Assembly (NCBI GenBank): GCA_964016885.1
Contig: OZ024749.1
Location: forward strand, 34,941,962 to 35,005,961
Source: Eledone cirrhosa
Taxonomy: Eukaryota > Mollusca > Cephalopoda > Octopoda > Eledonidae
Length of the DNA stretch: 64,000 nucleotides
Direction: 5' to 3'
The position numbers and the translations under genes were made by a program. A model generated the notes under the pieces. That model was given only the letters and a program-made list of their open reading frames with translations, was not told the origin of the DNA and did not search any database. Below are positions 42,749 through 54,019 of the stretch, piece after piece. Within the stretch, counting starts at the first letter, position 1. The number at the start of each line of letters is the position of its first letter.

Positions 42749-42802
<54 letters not shown>
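42690..42802 (+). mobile_element. LINE 3' end with (ATT)n tail
   Basis: ctgtactgtccttaatgtct, cccttgtggttaataaagaa, then about 19 ATT units. A relative at 45765-45840 ends gtggctaataaagaaatata. Confidence 0.55.
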
Positions 42803-42805
<3 letters not shown>

Positions 42806-42807
<2 letters not shown>

Positions 42808-42876
42808 GAAAGAGTCGAGATCCCGACGGCTGAGCTCTTACCGTTTCAACAGCCAGTTCCAGACTCTTTCATATAA
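42806..42876. repeat. Degenerate copy of the 46.1/57.3-kb hairpin
   Basis: atatgaaagagtcgagatcc, cgacggctgagctc and ccagactctttcatat keep the outer stem; the inner part is shortened. Confidence 0.5.
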
Positions 42877-42894
42877 CCATACTCTACTACCCCA

Positions 42895-43510
42895 CGTATC
42901 GAGTATGCAGAGAAGGCCCATTCACTCGAGCCATTGTCGCCACATTCCCCCACCTTTCAGCGAATTTATTGTCGTGCAGCATCTCTCTCGACTCTCACAA
43001 TCCTTTTAAAATAATATTTAAAGAAGGGTATTAGTTGTTGCCCGGAGAGGAAGGTGTTTGCCTTCGATCCTTTGATTGATAAATAGATAATTTTCTTTTT
43101 ATTTGCCACCAGGGCATCACAAAGTGGGACAAGTACAATGGGGGGAGTTTACACAAAAAGGCGAGTAAAGAAAACAAATAACAAATATAAAATTAACAAT
43201 AAAGTCCTCAATAGGGAGGGGGCGTTTGGGGGGGTCGCACACCCCCCCGAAAAAAGTGTGCAACCCCTTCTCCTCAGGAGCACAGAGAGAGGGTGCTCCC
43301 TCGTTCCTTCCTCTTTTCCACCTACAGGCTGATGTAAAGAGAAGGCCCATTCACACGGGCCATTCTCGCCACTTTCACCCACCTTTCATAAAAACGACCG
43401 GGGTGGAGCACCTCTCTCTCTCCATCCTGATCCTTCTTCCGCAATGATATCGGAAGAAACGGATCAGTTGTTGGCCAGAGAGAAAGGTGCCTGACCTCAG
43501 TCCTTTCAGA
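42895..43510. repeat. Direct repeats of about 175 bp around an inserted segment
   Basis: 42895-43073 and 43330-43510 share agaaggcccattcac, gccattctcgccac-like, cacctttca, gagaggaaggtg and gatcctttg. Between them lies 43080-43326, which has G/C-mirrored cccccccgaaaa and tttgggggggt segments and no clear gene. Confidence 0.55.
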
Positions 43511-44103
43511 CGCGTCCACCATACAACCTCTTTCACCATGGCTATTACGCACAGAAACACCGCCTCTCCTTCTATTAGCAATTTGGTCTCAAAGGTAACA
43601 CGTCTATTTCATCTGGTGCATTGGTTTATTCTGTAATAAAAGTCAAACTATTGATATAAATACTCACAACTTGTACGTTGTATGTGTGTGTATGTTTATT
43701 ACTGGTCACATATATATACGTATAGAGAGAGAGAGAAGGAGAGAGTATGTGTATGTAATCTCATCCGACAGTCAGCAGACGACCTCCAGCCGTGCCTACC
43801 AATACGTCTTTCTAACATAAAGTTAACCATCGTAAGAAAAAAAAATGAAAGAAAGTCTTCTCCTCCTCCTCCTCCTCACCATCATCATCATTGGCATCCT
43901 GCTCCTTCTCCGGCTCCATCCATTAAATTGTTTCATTCTAAAGAGAGACAACAGCTATGAAACACTACTGGAGGTTGGATGAGAGCACATACACCTTTCT
44001 CCAAGTGACCATTAATGTACGGCTTTCTAACACACATAGCCACTTTTCAGTTACATATATATCTCCTGTATTTTGTTTGTTTGTATATATATATATATAT
44101 ATT
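43511..44103. other. Intergenic sequence, no gene
   Basis: TG, GA and TCC/CAT runs occur at 43680-43740 and 43860-43890. TA at 44081-44102. Confidence 0.4.
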
Positions 44104-44222
44104 ATAACCTTGATCACCTTGACCGACCAGTCTGTCGGGCGCCAATCAGCGCCGCTGGTCACAGCACGTCGTGGTGTTTTAGCCATAAGATAACGCCATC
44201 CCACTGGCTGGGCGGGCAGGCC
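44104..44222. other. GC-rich segment of unknown nature
   Basis: accttgaccgaccagtctgt, gcgccaatcagcgccgctgg, tcacagcacgtcgtggtgtt and cactggctgggcgggcaggc. Contains gcgcc...ggcgc-type short inversions. It is bounded by a TA run and a SINE, so probably a repeat piece. No family was recognised. Confidence 0.3.
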
Positions 44223-44223
44223 G

Positions 44224-44352
44224 GCACTCATTTCTACAGCTGAGTAAACTGGAGCAACGCGAAATAATGAAACAACACATCACCCGGTCCGAGAATTGAA
44301 CTCACAACCTTTCGATTGCAAGCCCAATGCTCTAACCACTAAGCCATGCGCC

Positions 44353-44356
<4 letters not shown>
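44224..44356 (-). mobile_element. SINE-C head copy
   Basis: catttctacagctgagtaaa, ctggagcaacgcgaaataat, gagaattgaactcacaacct, ctctaaccactaagccatgc. Confidence 0.75.

Positions 44357-44427
<71 letters not shown>
44357..44427. repeat. (CA)n microsatellite
   Basis: About 35 uninterrupted CA units immediately after the SINE head. Confidence 0.95.
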
Positions 44428-44438
<11 letters not shown>

Positions 44439-44478
44439 AATATATACGAACATACACATATATATATACAAACACACA

Positions 44479-44523
<45 letters not shown>

Positions 44524-44527
<4 letters not shown>

Positions 44528-44660
44528 CGTGTGGCTGAGTGGTTAGAGAATTGGATTCACAATCTTGAGGCTGTGAGTTCGATTCCTGGACCGGGCGATG
44601 CGTTATGTCCTTGAGCAAGACACTTTATTTCACGTTGCTCCTTCTACCTGGAGTTGCGAC
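44524..44660 (+). mobile_element. SINE-B/C head copy
   Basis: aaggcgtgtggctgagtggt (A box region), ctgtgagttcgattcctgga (B box), ccttgagcaagacactttat, ttcacgttgctcc. Confidence 0.75.
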
Positions 44661-44746
44661 CGATAGATAGTATTAGCAACTGGAAAGACCAATGGAAACA
44701 TTGTTTCCTCGGTCCGATTTGACGAAAGTCGATCGATCCTTTATTT

Positions 44747-44847
<101 letters not shown>

Positions 44848-44851
44848 ATAT

Positions 44852-45105
44852 ATATCAATGATATTAATAAATGGAAACTATATTTATAAAACCATATTTA
44901 TTTATAAAAAAACATATTTATTTTATAAATAGTGACATACCCGATAAACCAGACCTTATCGGGTATGTCACTATTTATAAAACAAATTTTGTATTTTATC
45001 TGATGAGTGCGTACCAAAGTTTTTTTTTTGGTACCCTTGAAAAATATATAATAAAATAAATATGGTTTTATAAATATAGTTTCCATTTATTAATATCATT
45101 GATAT
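44852..45105. repeat. Nested palindromes: 52-bp outer and 27-bp inner perfect arms
   Basis: 44852-44903 is the exact reverse complement of 45054-45105; within it 44921-44947 pairs exactly with 44956-44982 around accagacc. The hammerhead fold at 44993-45057 lies between the inner hairpin and the right outer arm. Confidence 0.93.
44993..45057 (+). ncRNA. Hammerhead ribozyme fold
   Basis: ATTTTAT (44993-44999), CTGATGA (45000-45006), a stem II with GTACCAAA/TTTGGTAC as eight contiguous pairs plus an imperfect base, GAAA (45039-45042), AATATA (minimal stem III), T-A (45049-45050) and ATAAAAT (45051-45057), which closes stem I with seven perfect pairs. Stem I matches that of 24900-24966, while the stem II sequence is unrelated yet still paired. 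Confidence 0.65.
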
Positions 45106-45215
45106 TACACTCCAGGAAACTTGTAGAGTGCTTCGAAACTGTTATAATAAATAAATTTGTTGAATTACCAGCAAATTAAATATATATATATAAATATATA
45201 TATTCAAGCAAACAC

Positions 45216-45255
<40 letters not shown>

Positions 45256-45650
45256 ACATACATATATATATGTGTGTGTGTGTTATATAATATATATAGC
45301 CAGTCTAAGAAAGAATGACTTCTCATTTGTCGTAATTTCTACTCCTTCATTCGTTTTTTAAAGAGAGAATAAGGAAAGAAAGAGAGACAGAAACTGTGAA
45401 GGAGAGAGAGGGGGAGAGGAGTGAGACTACTTGGCTTAATTTGAACGAGATTTATTGCTGTTTTAGTATAAACTCATAATTACTGGAGGTGAAGATGGAT
45501 CGATATAAACTAACGACCGTATAATTTTACAGGAAATAATACATTTGTCCTTCTCTCCCTCTCTCACCCCTTTCTCTCCTACCCTTTCTCCCTCCCTAAC
45601 CTCCCCCATCTCTCTCTCTCTACCTCTCTTCCTAACCCCACCTCCCTCTC

Positions 45651-45702
<52 letters not shown>

Positions 45703-45764
45703 GTCTCCCTCTATTGGGGAAAATCGACTAACTTTTAAATTCCATCTGTGATAACATTTTACAC
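45106..45764. other. Palindrome flank and C/T, G/A tracts
   Basis: 45103-45145 holds ccaggaaacttgtagagtgc, a flank shared in inverse with 24690-24715. TA/CA runs at 45180-45295, G/A-rich 45360-45420, C/T-rich 45545-45655 and (TATC)n 45655-45701. Confidence 0.55.
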
Positions 45765-46075
45765 GTTTTTATTGTATGTAAACTTCCCCCTTTGTATTTG
45801 TCCCCTTCTTTTGTGCCCCTGTGGCTAATAAAGAAATATATCTATATCTATCTATCTATATCTATCTATCACACATAGACAAGTCCCTATAGTTCTTCTA
45901 TCTACCGCTCTCCTCGTTCTCGTAGCTTCTTCCGTTACTTCATCATATAATCTTATGGAATATGTCCTTCTCCTCGCTCCTTTATAACTGACATTAGATG
46001 AAGGGGTAGTGGGGGGTTATGAGAGACTTGTTACTGCTTCCTTGATGTTGAAGAAAACTATATATATATATATAA

Positions 46076-46264
46076 CGAAGGAAATGTGGTAAGGAACCAG
46101 GTGGACCATAACGCACCAAAGTACTCAATATTTAGGGTAGTAGAGTGGGTAATAGGAACAAGTAAGACCCCGACGGCTGAACTCAAGCCGTTTCGACGGC
46201 TAATTCAGTCCAGAATTAGCCGTCGAAACGGCTTGAGCTCAGCCGTCGGGGTCTTACTTGTTCC

Positions 46265-46266
<2 letters not shown>
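46076..46266 (+). mobile_element. Hairpin-bearing dispersed repeat (copy 1)
   Basis: gaaatgtggtaaggaaccag, gtggaccataacgcaccaaa, actcaatatttagggtagta and gagtgggtaa precede a hairpin with 54-bp arms, 46153-46206 against 46213-46266, one mismatch, loop agtcca. The same order occurs inverted at 57289-57479. Confidence 0.75.
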
Positions 46267-46295
<29 letters not shown>

Positions 46296-46350
46296 TTCTT
46301 CAACACACACACACACACACGCACACACACACACACATATAAATATATAT

Positions 46351-46432
46351 ATAGGAACAGAGTTAGGGCCCCGACTGCTGAGCTCCGCCCGTTTCGACAG
46401 CTCAGCCGTCGGGGTCCTAACTCTTTTCCTGG
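46351..46432. repeat. Third hairpin of the same family, shortened
   Basis: aggaacagagttagggcccc...tgctgagct against agctcagccgtcggggtcct...aactcttttcct, with gtttcgac as loop. Confidence 0.6.
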
Positions 46433-46539
46433 CCACCAGCACCAGGCGAGTGTGTTGTCCATCGCTCCGTTTCAGGGTCGCATGCAGGAGAGGCATGAAA
46501 GCTTGCAACATCCGTCCTTCCAGCTGGGAGAGACAGGCT

Positions 46540-46604
46540 GGAGACCGTACTCACAACCTCACCATTGCAAGCCCAATGCTCTAACCACTGAGCTACATGC
46601 CTTC
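46540..46604 (-). mobile_element. SINE-B/C head fragment
   Basis: gtactcacaacctcaccatt, gcaagcccaatgctctaacc, actgagctacatgcc. Confidence 0.6.
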
Positions 46605-46611
46605 AGTATTT

Positions 46612-46810
46612 GAGTAAAGACTTTCATTTTTTAATGTGGTGTAGTCATAGTAGTGTTTTGTGTTAAATATTGATGGTATCTTTATGAGTGGACAGATCGT
46701 TGCGAAAATTTGCAGGATTAAAGTGAAGACTTTAATTTTTAATGTAATGCAGTGCCTTTCTAGAATGTCTTGCTAATGTGGTTTCATGGGGTACAGGACG
46801 TTAAGAGTTA
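46612..46810 (+). repeat. Copy of the 62.1-62.5 kb tandem repeat
   Basis: taaagactttcattttttaa, tgtggtgtagtcatagtagt, tttatgagtggacagatcgt, and ending tgtggtttcatggggtacag as at 62530-62549. Confidence 0.65.
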
Positions 46811-47769
46811 AAAAAAAAAAGACACTGTTAAAGTTGTGGACAAGACAGAGACATGCAAGTAGTGGCGGAAATAGATGATGATTGACGAAGATTGACGGAA
46901 ACAGGTTTTTCCATTAGGCAAGTGTTTATTGAAAGCAGCGACGAGCGTCGTTTAATCGATCGGCTTTGATTTCTCCGCCATCAGTATCGATCTAGCTATC
47001 CACTTATCCACCCCAGTATCCTATCGGTCTGTCCAGCTGTCTAGTTCACTTGTTACCAATAGATAGGTTCAATAAGCAATCAACACTGTCTGTTTAACAA
47101 TAGAAATCGTTAAATGAAGGAAAAACTAATAGTTTCAGATAACTGCAAACCGTTTATATATATATATATGATATATATACATACTCTCATACACATACAC
47201 ATATACACATACACGTGCACATACACATACAGTTACACATATACACACAGTTACACATATACACACAGTTAAGCATACACATACACACGCGCAGTTACAC
47301 ATACACAGACATGTACACACAGAGTTACGTATAAAGGTTATACACATACAAATACAGTTATACAAAGGCACTTACATTCACACACATACGTGTATACACA
47401 CAAGCTTAATAACGAGAAAGTTATATTATTAAATCTCTTTAAATACTTGACTATTTTCAAAATAATTTAAAACTTATTGGCTATATTTCTCATTAGTAAT
47501 ATGGTAATGAAATGGTGAAAGTATTTATCTAAAACCCTTTTATTAGAGAACCTTTGTTAAGTTATGTTCCAAACAGCTGCTTAATAACGAGAAAATTAGT
47601 TACATTACTAAATCCCTCCAAAAAGACTTAATGGCCCTAATTACACCTTCACATGAAAAATATTTGGGTCCCATTCGGTTAATTATTGCCATTTGTTCTT
47701 GGTTAATTGATTAGAAATAAATTTAGCTGTATAATTCGGTACTGCTACAAGAAAACCAATTTGACTGCA
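46811..47769. other. Intergenic; CA-type repeats and diverged MITE sequence
   Basis: Diverged CACATA repeats at 47180-47400. 47440-47640 resembles the interior of the 5983-6205 TTAA element (gttccaaacagctgcttaat, aacgagaaaattagttacat) in inverse. No gene. Confidence 0.4.
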
Positions 47770-48027
47770 CAATTCGGTGTGTGTGACAGCTCACACCTAT
47801 GCAGGTTTAGCTGGCCTCCTCCAAGGTATATCTCGTTGGAGGTGTCTTGGGTAATTTAATAATAGGGACCCCAGTCCTATCATCTCATTTCTACAGCTGA
47901 TTAAAGTGGAGCAACGTGAAATAAAGTGTCTTGCTCAAGGAAACAACACATCACCCAGTCCGAGAATTGAACTCACAACCTTTCGATTGCAAGCCCAATG
48001 CTCTAACTACTAAGCCATGCGCCTTCA
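47770..48027 (-). mobile_element. SINE-C, full-length
   Basis: gtgacagctcacacctatgc, aggtttagctggcctcctcc, aggtatatctcgttggaggt, agggaccccagtcctatcat, cagctgattaaagtggagca, gaattgaactcacaaccttt, aactactaagccatgcgcc. caattcggtaccgctacaag-type phrases lie on both sides. Confidence 0.8.
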
Positions 48028-48382
48028 CAATTCGGTACCGCTACAAGAAAACCAATTTGGCTGCACAATTCGGTACCACTACAAGAAAACCACCAACAAA
48101 TCTGATATGGAATGTTGTATTAGTTGGATCAATTTTTTAATATATTAAATGTTATTTGCAATAACAGAATGACATAAAACAAAGAGAAAAAGAAATAAGA
48201 CAGGACAAAAGGGAGAGAAATGGGGATTTATTTTAAGGACAATTTTTTTAACTACACAAATCTTTCAGGTAAGTATCATAAGCTAATGTAATTTTCTGGG
48301 TCTGAGAAACATTTGCAATGTAATGGCGGTTTTTAATATTTTGCGATTGTTTTAAGTCTTTTAATCAAAGTTTGTCGTGTAA

Positions 48383-48554
48383 CAGACCTGTCAAATCCCA
48401 CCCACTTTGGGGTGGGTGAGAGATGTCTTCTTTTGTGAAAATGGCTATAGCTTTCATTATGTAAAATCTGCCCATTTTGCCTCGTTTCTCCCTGTTTTGG
48501 GGCACCTTTTTTCATGGTACTCCCCATTTGGGTTTTTAGAGGTTGGCAAGTCTG
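48383..48554. mobile_element. MITE with CAGACCTG ends, copy 2
   Basis: 172 bp from cagacctgtcaaatccc to tttttagaggttggcaagtctg. Flanks gtgtaa and ttgtaa differ at one base of six. Inverted relative to copy 1 and shorter at one end. Confidence 0.7.
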
Positions 48555-48889
48555 TTGTAAACACATGTAATATTTGACACAAAATGTAAACATGTTGCAC
48601 AGAATTAGATTTAGAACTACACAGGGATGGGTTAACTGCACGTTTAATTAATATCTGGGAAACAATGTGGGAGAAGAAAAAACTCTATCTCCTTTGCTGA
48701 ACAGTATATTTCAGCAGTGTCCCACATATAGCATTGCTGTGGAAAATAGCTAACGATATCCACTACATTAGCCATTTATCCACTCGAGGTTCCTTCCTCA
48801 GGTGAGATGCTCTTCTCAAAATTTAATGCCGCCGGGAATCACACCCACCCACCCACGTAAACACGCATATATATATATATATATATATA

Positions 48890-49200
48890 CAGTGTACCCC
48901 CGGCATTCGCGGTTCCGGTTATTCGCGGAATTTTCCTCAGAACTTAACTAATAATTGTTCGCGAAATCATAAATATCGTCCGGGATTTTTTTAATGGCTT
49001 TTTTCGTGGCAATATATATATATATTTAACGCTAAATTATTAATAACAATATACCGTAATTGCCGGCCTATTGGACGCCCCTTTTTAAATTACATTTTGA
49101 CGTTTATAGGCATTTTTATTGACCACACCCAATATTCGCGGGTTTTCACTCTTCGCGGGTGCTCTAGGAACGTAACCCCTTGAATACCGAGGGACAACTG
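48890..49200. mobile_element. pogo/Tigger-like MITE
   Basis: 311 bp bounded by TA. The left end is cagtgtacccccggcattcg with cggttccggttattcgcgga; the right end is ggtgctctaggaacgtaacc with ccgagggacaactg. Internal attcgcgg motifs occur in both orientations. cagt...ggtattcgcgg ends with TA duplications are characteristic of pogo-type non-autonomous elements. Confidence 0.7.
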
Positions 49201-49560
49201 TATATGTATGTATGTATGCACATACACACACACAGATAGTCGAGGTACATCTGCAATCTTCTCTATACTAATTCAACATTTACATAGTCTTTTCCTTTGT
49301 AATCAATACTAAGTTTGTGAGGTGCAATATTTAGTCCCCTTTCTATCATTGGGGCCTTTTATTCTGTGATGGGGATGATTGTTTTCTTCCTACGGTCTCA
49401 CGAATCAACCCTTTCCCTTCCGTTGTTTATTCTGTCGTCTCCCTGTCTAGGTGATGTAGAAAACGGTTTTTACTCAATATTTGTTGTCGAACAGCATCAA
49501 AGTAGAGAAGGGAAAAACTCCAGGAAGATGTAATTAATAAACTATTAATCATATGCAACT
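49201..49560. other. Intergenic sequence, no gene
   Basis: Moderately T-rich. No repeat family was recognised. Confidence 0.4.
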
Positions 49561-49870
<310 letters not shown>

Positions 49871-50172
49871 TGTGTGTACATACATACATATATGTATCAC
49901 ACAGTAGAATCCAGACATTGTACATTGATATGCATCGTTAATTTTTGCATTTGATTTAACATTATTCTAGCTAGGGATTCCTGCATCGATTGTTATGTCA
50001 TAGCTGGTTCAGTAATATTTCTCATTCACTGATCAACGATCACTGATTCATAGCTGGTTCACGATTATTTCTGTTTCACTGATCAACAATTACCGATAGC
50101 TAATCATTGTTAATTTCTTATTGCAAACAGTAGAGAAAATAAATTTTTCTCTATTGTTTTACATACACATTA
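49871..50172. repeat. Short direct duplication
   Basis: tcatagctggttca...atttct...tcactgatcaacgatcactgat is repeated with changes at about 49998-50100. Confidence 0.55.
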
Positions 50173-50345
50173 AGGCGACGAATTGGCAGAGTCGTTAGAA
50201 CGTCAGATAGAATGCTTTGTGGTATTCGTTTCGGTTCTCTTCTCTCTGAGTTCGAATACCGCCCAGGTCAACTTTGCCTTTCATCCTTTGGACGTCGATA
50301 AAAAAAAGAAAGTATCAGTCTAGTACTGGGGTCGATTCTTCCTCT
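50173..50345 (+). mobile_element. SINE-A-like copy, diverged subfamily
   Basis: ggcgacgaattggcagagtc, gttagaacgtcagatagaat, ctgagttcgaataccgccca (B box), gtcaactttgcctttcatcc, cagtctagtactggggtcga. Confidence 0.7.
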
Positions 50346-50470
50346 ACATCTCTTTCTCACTTTCATTCGTCTTTCGTATAAGCTGTCGCCCGATCCCTAA
50401 GACTGACTGACCCGTGCTCGACCGCCGTTGGCACGGAACCATTCTTCACTTTGGTCATCGAAGGTCTCGT

Positions 50471-50725
50471 TCACATCATCATCATCATCATCATCATCAT
50501 CCTTCGACTCCTCTGTGGTAAGTCGGAACTCTTTTGACAATCCATTTCCACACTGTCCAGCCCTGAGTCCCGAGCTACGGTGTCTGGGAAAGTCAGCTCT
50601 CGTGTATAGACACATCCAGAGGGATGCCACAGAAGGAGAGTTGAAATGATTTCTTTGTCGGCTCGATGACAGTGACCAGCAAACTGTAGTCTTTTTTGCT
50701 TGAGTCTGAGGGATATTGGAATCAA
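50471..50725 (-). pseudogene. LINE C-terminal fragment with (GAT)n end
   Basis: The minus strand reads SLRLKQKRLQFAGHCHRADK, EIISTLLLWHPSGCVYTREL, TFPDTVARDSGLDS and then runs into a GAT tract (plus-strand ATC at 50476-50502). KRLQFAGH..R is a common LINE tail motif. Confidence 0.6.
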
Positions 50726-50742
50726 ATCTCATTCACACAGGA

Positions 50743-50800
50743 CCCGCTGGAAGGAGTGTTTGAGGATTTTGCTCCCATGACTCTCTCGGGAATAAGTGGG
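50743..50800 (+). pseudogene. Short LINE tail fragment like 13880-14041
   Basis: Reads LEGVFEDFAPMTLSGISGR, followed by a G run and GAA repeats. Confidence 0.45.
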
Positions 50801-51240
50801 AGGAGGGGGGGGGGGGGGAAGAAGAAGAAGAAGAAGAAATAAATAAATAAACTCTAAAACAAGCGTTAAATCTGGCTGGTAAAACTGGTTTTAAAAAATC
50901 TGAAGATGTTGTAAAACTGGCACTCATATGATCCAGCTTCCCTGGAGTGTCAAGTAAACAGATAACAACAACAAAACTAACCAGACAGTAATCACAGTGA
51001 CAGCCATAAATACAGATGAAGTCTACTTTACAGAAACAGATAAGATTCAGTTACGTCGGATTTCTGATTCCTTTCGTTAATCTCTGGTTTAGAAAATAAA
51101 CAACAGAACATATTACAAGCACGAGTACCATAGATGATTTCAATGAGATAGGGTGGGTTTATGTGGGGATTAAACACACACCCACACAAATATCTCTCAC
51201 ACAGGCAACATATATACACAAACAAGCGCACACATACACC
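50801..51240. other. G run, GAA repeat and intergenic sequence
   Basis: A G run at 50806-50818 leads into (GAA)n. The rest is AT-rich with no gene seen. Confidence 0.4.

Positions 51241-51242
<2 letters not shown>

Positions 51243-51320
<78 letters not shown>
51243..51320. repeat. (TA)n microsatellite
   Basis: About 38 TA units. A second run lies at 51519-51570, directly before the inverted LINE segment. Confidence 0.95.
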
Positions 51321-51324
<4 letters not shown>

Positions 51325-51517
51325 TTTAGTACAGCATAGACGAAGCTCTAGTATACGGCCAAGCTAGCGTGTATGGTTATTCGGTTTGTAGCTTTAGCAC
51401 TCATATGAGGTAAGACCCCAGAGTATAACATTATGTTCAGACAGCAGCTTAGCAAATTAGATATAGCAGTCGGCAGTCCGACCGCATCACTAGAGCAACG
51501 AAAATACAGGACCCAGG

Positions 51518-51571
<54 letters not shown>

Positions 51572-51572
<1 letters not shown>

Positions 51573-51735
51573 AACTCTGGATGTCGGTGAGCATGTCCAG
51601 CCAACCTCAGTCTCCTCTGTGTCACTTTTGAGCTGACTTTTGGGATGCTCCCATACAGCTCTGAGTTTTTCATCCTCAGTGTATACTGATTAATATTCAG
51701 AGCCATCCTCAGCATTCTCGTGTAGCACCCATCCA
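51572..51735 (-). pseudogene. LINE insertion, inverted 5' segment
   Basis: The minus strand reads LDGCYTRMLRMALNINQYTL, RMKNSELYGSIPKVSSKVTQ and RRLRLAGHAHRHPEL, ending at 51572 beside TA repeats. This is the reverse-transcriptase tail that immediately precedes the part encoded on the plus strand from 51736. Confidence 0.75.
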
Positions 51736-51915
51736 GTGCTCCTTTGGGAGCCCCTACATGGACACACTAGAAGAGGAAGACCAAGGTTAACATATGTTGA
51801 TGCCCTAAGGACAGACAGTGGTCTGTTGGAGATGCAGGATATGGCAGCGATAATGAGGGACAGAGACCGCTGGAGAGAACTCGTCCATGGATCTCGGGAA
51901 TTTTACCCGCCTTAG
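51736..51915 (+). pseudogene. LINE insertion, 3' segment (C-terminal coding end)
   Basis: Reads (HP)VLLWEPLHGHTRRGRPRLTY, VDALRTDSGLLEMQDMAAIM and RDRDRWRELVHGSREFYPP with a TAG at 51913. It continues the HPEL of the inverted segment. The closely related 42123-42254 has a stop at the RDRDRW tryptophan. Confidence 0.8.
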
Positions 51916-51974
<59 letters not shown>

Positions 51975-52480
51975 TGTATATATATATGCTCATCCTGGGA
52001 TACCGCCTACGGATGCAATTAATTTGCACCCCCTAATACCTGATATATATATATATACATACACATATGTATGTGTGTATAGATATATATTTCATCTTTC
52101 GCTTTCTTTCAAAATATAACAGAAAAAAATATACTAAATGCAATTATACAGCGGATCAACTTTTTCAGTGTTAGTTAGTCTTAAGACTTCTTGTGTAGAA
52201 AGCTTCCGTCAGCATGGTTGATCTGCTGCAGTTCTCTTCCCCTGACGCTCCCTGTCCAACTGGTTCCTGTGTGTCTGATGTCCTGTTCCAGAAGTAGACT
52301 GGGTTTTAAAACCGTTTCTATGGAAACTTCAGTTCAAAAAATATATTTCCCAAATAATTTAATCTCTTATGATATATGATTATGTTCAAGAACCATTGTG
52401 GAGATCTGAGTTTATTGGTAAGTTATAGTACATAATGTACTGAAGCAAATTGGGTCTTAAAACTGGCCCGGATACCGGGG
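51916..52480. other. TA repeats and intergenic sequence
   Basis: TA at 51914-51972 and 52044-52088. The remainder shows no gene. Confidence 0.45.
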
Positions 52481-53025
52481 AGACACTAACTAACTGACTG
52501 CTGGCTGCTGAGGGCCAGATTGGGGTTTTCACTGCCCAGAGCTAAGGTGACTCTGACTAACAGACCACTGACTGCTGAGGGTCAGAAATGTGTTTTTCAT
52601 AGCTCAGAGCTAAGGTGATACTGACTAACAGTTTCTGACTGCCGAGGGTCTGAAGTGGGTTTTCACAGCTTAGCTAAGGTGACACTATGTGACACTAAAT
52701 AATAAACTACTGATTGCTAAAGGGCTGGGGTGTTTCACAGCTTAGCTAAGGTGACACTGAATAACAAACTGCTGACTGCCGAGGGCCACAGGTGTTTCAT
52801 AGCTTAGCTAAGGTCACACTGACTAAAAACTACCAATGGCTACAGATGTGTTTTCATAGCTTAGCAAAGGAACACTGACAAACAGACAATTGAGAGCCAG
52901 AGGTGTGTTTTCATTGCTCAGCTAACGTAACACTGACTAACAGGCAGTTGAGGGTCTGAGATGTGTTTTCACTGCTCAGCTAAGGTAACACTGATTTAAC
53001 AGACTACTGAGGGCCAAAGGTTTTC
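52481..53025. repeat. Minisatellite of about 60-bp units
   Basis: About nine degenerate units of actgctgagggccagaggtg, tgttttcacagctcagctaa and ggtgacactgactaacagac. Confidence 0.85.
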
Positions 53026-53034
53026 GTGAATTTT

Positions 53035-53340
53035 TTTTTTTTTTCATCTTTGCTTCTCCCTCAACCAACCGGACCACTTGATGTTGCTCAAATGCCTGTT
53101 TTGCCAGTCTACCTCTGTGTCCACTTGGAATGTTTGACACCAGGTGTTCTTGAGCCGGTCTCTTCTCGGCGTTCCCTTTTCCCGGCGTGTCCATGACATG
53201 AGAGAAATACGAGGTAAAAATAAAGAACAAAAACACGTGAAATCTGTTGACGAAGTTCTGCTGGAAATCAAGTAGACAAATACAGACAATCACCACCTTT
53301 ATTTATTTTATTGAACACTTCTTCAAGATTAATGACATTT
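53035..53340. other. Unique-looking sequence after the minisatellite
   Basis: The minus strand has a short open frame (MSWTRREKGTPRRDRLKNTW) that resembles LINE linker sequence only weakly. No confident call. Confidence 0.3.
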
Positions 53341-53377
53341 TAAGGAGAATGCAAACTAACAGGGAACATGATATGAT

Positions 53378-53690
53378 GATGGAGGTGGTGGTGGTGGTGG
53401 TAGATGTGGTGGTAGAGGTGATGGTTGTGGTAGCGCTGATGGTGGTAGTGGTGGTAGATGTGGTGGTTGTGGTAGTGTTGATGAAGGAGGGGGGTTGGGT
53501 GTTGATGGTGGTGATGGTTGTATTGCTAATGTGGTGGTGGTGGTGGTGGTATTGATGGTAGTAGTAGTGTTGTTGTTGGTGGTGGTGATAACGGTATGGT
53601 GCTGTTGGTACTTGTTATGTTGTTGTTGTTATTATTATTGATGGTGGTGGTGGTGGTTACGGTGGAAAGTTGGAAGGGGGAAAATTGGAC
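53378..53690. repeat. GGT/GAT/GTT trinucleotide tract
   Basis: Imperfect GGT repeats with GAT and GTT. No coding inference is warranted. Confidence 0.9.
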
Positions 53691-53764
53691 AAAAATGTAT
53701 TTCCTGGGTCCAGTTTTTATAGAGCCTAACATAATCTAATCTACATTGAAAAAAACTCATTGAA

Positions 53765-53765
<1 letters not shown>

Positions 53766-53855
<90 letters not shown>

Positions 53856-53871
53856 GGTAGTAGTAGTATTG

Positions 53872-53906
<35 letters not shown>
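53766..53906. repeat. (ACT)n facing (AGT)n
   Basis: About 15 ACT units (53768-53810) abut AGT units (53811-53845), their reverse complement, then GGT and more AGT to 53905. Confidence 0.95.
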
Positions 53907-54019
53907 CTGGATTACAAACCAGACGACCGGGTGTTTTATTTAAAGAAGAAAGAATAGAAAACCATTTTGTTTAAGGATTTTATATCTTTTCCTCCAAATA
54001 TAATGGCTGTTGATATAAC

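Noticed and set aside
46213..46266. Hairpin arm as an active hammerhead
   Set aside because: GAAA, stem III and TC fit, but the CTGATGA core is absent, so only the hairpin repeat is annotated.
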